Source: an uncultured Bacteroidota bacterium
GTDB lineage: Bacteria > Bacteroidota > Ignavibacteria > UBA10030 > UBA8401
Direction of reading: 5' to 3'
Assembly: GCA_937920105.1 (NCBI GenBank)
Contig: CALETH010000042.1
Span: 15,897-79,896, forward strand
DNA length: 64,000 bases
Shown here: one piece after another, positions 61,941-64,000 of the stretch
Layout of the letters: every line of letters begins with the position of its first letter
Position numbering within the stretch: position 1 is the stretch's first letter
Notes under the pieces: generated by a model
What the model was told of the DNA's origin: nothing
Database searches by the model: none
Seen by the model: the letters and a program-made list of their open reading frames with translations, nothing else
Position numbers and translations under genes: made by a program

Positions 61941-63125
61941 ATGAATTATGTCGTAACAGTTTTCGGCTCTGGCACAATGGGACAAGGCATCGCCCAAGTA
62001 GCAGCAAAACATCAATGCAATGTTTTTCTTGTAGATAAAAATGCAGAACAAATTCAAAAAGCAAAAAACTATTTTGAAACCAAAAAGCAAAAACTTGAAA
62101 GTGAAGAACGAAAACAATGGGAAGAACTTGTCAATCGTATAAATTTTATTAGCGGAGAAAATAGTTTTGTATTGTTGAAAGAAAAAATTCAACAATTTTC
62201 TAAAACTGAAGGAATGATTATTGAAGCTATTGTAGAAAATCTTTCCGCAAAGCAAGAACTTTTTCAAAAAGCAGAAGTAATTTTTCCATCCAATTATATT
62301 TTTGCAACAAATACTTCATCACTTTCTATTGCCTCCATTGCTTCAACATGTAAAAATCCGCAGCGAGTTATTGGCATACATTTTTTTAATCCGGCACACA
62401 TCATGCCGTTAGTGGAAATTATTCCTGCAATTACCACATCACAAGAAACAATACAATCTGCAAAGACAATAATTGATTCGTGGAATAAGACAACAGTATT
62501 AGCGAAAGATACTCCTGGATTTATTGTAAATCGAATTGCACGTCCATTTTATGGAGAAGCATTGCGAATTTTAGAAGAGGGAATTGCGGATGTTCCAACA
62601 ATTGATTGGGCGATGAAAGAAATCGGAAAATTTAAAATGGGACCTTTTGAGTTGATGGATTTAATTGGCAATGATATTAATTTCACTGTAACGAAAACAG
62701 TTTTTGAATCCTTCTTTTATGACCCACGTTATAAACCATCCATCACCCAGCAACGATTGATGGAAGCAAAATTATTGGGCAAAAAAACTGGGCGTGGATT
62801 TTATGATTACTCTTCAGAAGCAAAACCAGAACCAACAAAAAATCATCAACTTGGAGAAGAAATTTTCTTTCGCATTCTTGTGATGCTCATCAATGAAGCA
62901 GTAGAAGCAGTATATCTTAATATTGCTTCTATAAAAGATATTGATACTGCAATGACGAAAGGAGTCAATTATCCCAAGGGATTATTGCAATGGGCAGATG
63001 AAATTGGTGTAGAAAAAATTCTTACCAAACTCACAGAGTTGCAAGAATTATATAATGAAGAGAGATACCGTCCGAGCGTGTTATTAAAAAAAATGGTAAA
63101 AGAGAAAAAGAAGTTTTATGAGTGA
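61941..63125 (+). CDS. paaH: 3-hydroxyacyl-CoA dehydrogenase
   Basis: This is a 394 aa NAD-dependent enzyme that oxidises a 3-hydroxyacyl-CoA, in this pathway 3-hydroxyadipyl-CoA. The N-terminal Rossmann motif is FGSGTMGQG (about 8-16). The catalytic block is GIHFFNPAHIMPLVEI with the active-site His. Then come the 3HCDH C-terminal domain (about 187-283, KDTPGFIVNRIARPF) and a second copy (about 300-385). PaaH of Proteobacteria is usually longer (~480-510 aa), so this is a compact form. An AAAGGAGAA site precedes the ATG, 6 bp after paaG. Confidence 0.9.
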   Translation: MNYVVTVFGSGTMGQGIAQVAAKHQCNVFLVDKNAEQIQKAKNYFETKKQKLESEERKQWEELVNRINFISGENSFVLLKEKIQQFSKTEGMIIEAIVENLSAKQELFQKAEVIFPSNYIFATNTSSLSIASIASTCKNPQRVIGIHFFNPAHIMPLVEIIPAITTSQETIQSAKTIIDSWNKTTVLAKDTPGFIVNRIARPFYGEALRILEEGIADVPTIDWAMKEIGKFKMGPFELMDLIGNDINFTVTKTVFESFFYDPRYKPSITQQRLMEAKLLGKKTGRGFYDYSSEAKPEPTKNHQLGEEIFFRILVMLINEAVEAVYLNIASIKDIDTAMTKGVNYPKGLLQWADEIGVEKILTKLTELQELYNEERYRPSVLLKKMVKEKKKFYE

Positions 63126-63798
63126 TGGAAAATACTATTTAGGTGGTTATTATTTAGCTCAACAAAATTTATTACTTCCACATCCAATACTTACTATTAG
63201 CAGTTGCCTTAACACTATTTTTCCGGCAGAATGGGCGTTGGAGTGGGTTCAAACAAACAAAGAAGAAAAAGAAAAAATCAAGCAAGAGTTAAAAATCAGC
63301 GAACAACAATACAAAAAAATTCAACAATGGTGTACACAATCTTTTGAACAAGAATTTGAATGGCCTAATATTTTTTCTATTAAAGAAAGTGCCAGACAAA
63401 TATACTCGCAATTTTTTTCTCATCTTAATCATGTAAAATTATTGGGATTATATCTCCCAGAAGAAAATTTGGAAAGAATGTTAGAGTATTTATTAGGAAA
63501 AGAAAATATAGGATATGGTATCTATAAACAATTACAGAAAAAAATAATTGAAGAGAAAAAGGGAAAAGTTATTGGCTTTGATATTCTTGGTTTTGAAGTA
63601 GGTGGTTCACCACATTGTTTTGCTTGTAATGGATTAGAAAAAGATTATAAAGAAAAATTCGGAATTATTTTTAATGAACACGGATTATTTTCATCATATG
63701 AAGATGGAGAAAAAGTTATTGATTATACTAATGATGAAAAAACAAGAGCAGAGCCGGTTTTGTGGTCTGTATGGAAGGTAAAAGAGTTTGCATTATGA
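63118..63798 (+). CDS. Unknown protein following paaH
   Basis: This is a 226 aa soluble protein, mostly helical with Trp/Tyr-rich loops. The central part (about 55-130) is rich in Lys/Glu, and FDILGFEVGGSPHCFACNGLE (in the C-terminal third) holds a Cys-x-x-Cys-like pair. No family is recognised. Its start overlaps the paaH stop by 8 bp and its stop overlaps the next start by 4 bp, so it is cotranscribed with paaH. The YYLGGYYLAQQNLLL start suggests an immunity- or effector-like small-domain protein at most. No function can be assigned. Confidence 0.6.
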   Translation: MSDGKYYLGGYYLAQQNLLLPHPILTISSCLNTIFPAEWALEWVQTNKEEKEKIKQELKISEQQYKKIQQWCTQSFEQEFEWPNIFSIKESARQIYSQFFSHLNHVKLLGLYLPEENLERMLEYLLGKENIGYGIYKQLQKKIIEEKKGKVIGFDILGFEVGGSPHCFACNGLEKDYKEKFGIIFNEHGLFSSYEDGEKVIDYTNDEKTRAEPVLWSVWKVKEFAL

Positions 63799-64000
63799 AA
63801 AATCTTTTTAAATCATTTCTTGTATTTATCAGTACATTTTTATTGATAAGCATTGTTGGAATAGTTATAAATGTAAGCATACTATTCTTTTTTAATGAAA
63901 TGTATACAATAAGTAATTGGAGTATTCAAAACATACTTTTATGTATTGCTCTTTTGTTAATCATGATATTTTTTTTATTCTTCTATGTAATTCTTGCAAA
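63795..64000 (+). CDS. Membrane protein, 3' end cut off by the window
   Basis: From the ATG at 63795 an open frame runs to the window end (68 codons, no stop). It begins MKNLFKSFLVFISTFLLISI and contains two hydrophobic segments. The ATGA overlap with the preceding gene suggests it is translated with that gene. The family cannot be judged from this fragment. Confidence 0.6.
   Translation, partial: MKNLFKSFLVFISTFLLISIVGIVINVSILFFFNEMYTISNWSIQNILLCIALLLIMIFFLFFYVILA

Noticed and set aside
1..64000. tRNA, rRNA or other structured RNA genes
   Set aside because: No cloverleaf, TTCGA arm context or rRNA-like block was recognised while reading. A covariance-model scan could still reveal a small RNA.

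Overview
The window is AT-rich, with tightly packed genes. It looks like a chromosome fragment of a Gram-negative bacterium from the Bacteroidota/Chlorobiota (FCB) group, most like Ignavibacteria or Kapabacteria. The evidence is type IX secretion (T9SS) C-terminal sorting domains of the 'NPFNPTTTI' kind on three proteins, a FecI/FecR/TonB-receptor set with a DUF4249 lipoprotein, DUF2851 and DUF4292 proteins, many lipobox lipoproteins, TamB, and the heptose genes rfaE1/rfaE2. The lineage is inferred from family content, not from a marker-gene tree. No rRNA, tRNA, CRISPR array, transposase or phage gene was recognised.

Layout. 1-5196 (+): the 3' part of an oligopeptidase B gene, a terminator, then DUF2851, a small unknown protein and a secreted M1 aminopeptidase. 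5354-13860 (-): queuosine-precursor transporter, DUF4249 lipoprotein, TonB-dependent receptor, FecR anti-sigma, a small lipoprotein, an outer-membrane barrel, an ECF sigma factor and two more lipoproteins. 13990-22527 (+): envelope genes (SH3-like protein, FKBP isomerase, DUF3995, TPR lipoprotein, PQQ-type propeller, DUF4292 lipoprotein, EnvC-like M23 protein, MoxR ATPase). 22706-25548 (+): three prepilin-like proteins that all begin Met-Gly. 25565-35111 (-): AguB, a membrane protein, LigA, a RodZ-like protein, a GAF/PAS histidine kinase and a response regulator, AroE, and a TPR protein. 35344-44012 (+): rfaE1, rfaE2, tamB, a repeat-filled gap, rnr. 44084-51379 (+): GT-C type membrane protein, a protease/PD40/barrel protein, a membrane protein and a CPA2 antiporter. 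51414-63125 (+): phenylacetyl-CoA epoxidase genes paaA, paaB, paaC, paaD plus paaG and paaH. This cluster is split after paaA by a 6.2 kb surface-protein cassette and carries a YihY-family gene between paaC and paaD. An unknown gene and a cut-off membrane gene close the window.

How it works together. The paa genes would epoxidise and isomerise phenylacetyl-CoA and oxidise the product. paaE, paaK, paaZ, paaF and paaJ are not in view. The sigma/FecR/TonB-receptor set suggests substrate-responsive control of an outer-membrane importer. T9SS cargo (an aminopeptidase, a lysyl-endopeptidase-like protease and a G8-like protein) points to extracellular protein breakdown.

Intergenic DNA is unusually rich in short dispersed repeats, sorted here into four families: A (GTCATTCCCGC...GGGAATGAC), B (GC-rich perfect palindromes), C (AAAACTATGATT-AATGAT) and D (degenerate TTATCAGTAATCAG units). 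Several have reached into coding sequence: they supply the false N-terminal extension of the TonB receptor, the C-terminal residues of the histidine kinase and RfaE1, and an apparent in-frame insertion in a T9SS protein. The least explained items are the three-gene Met-Gly prepilin-like cassette and the interrupted paa operon.
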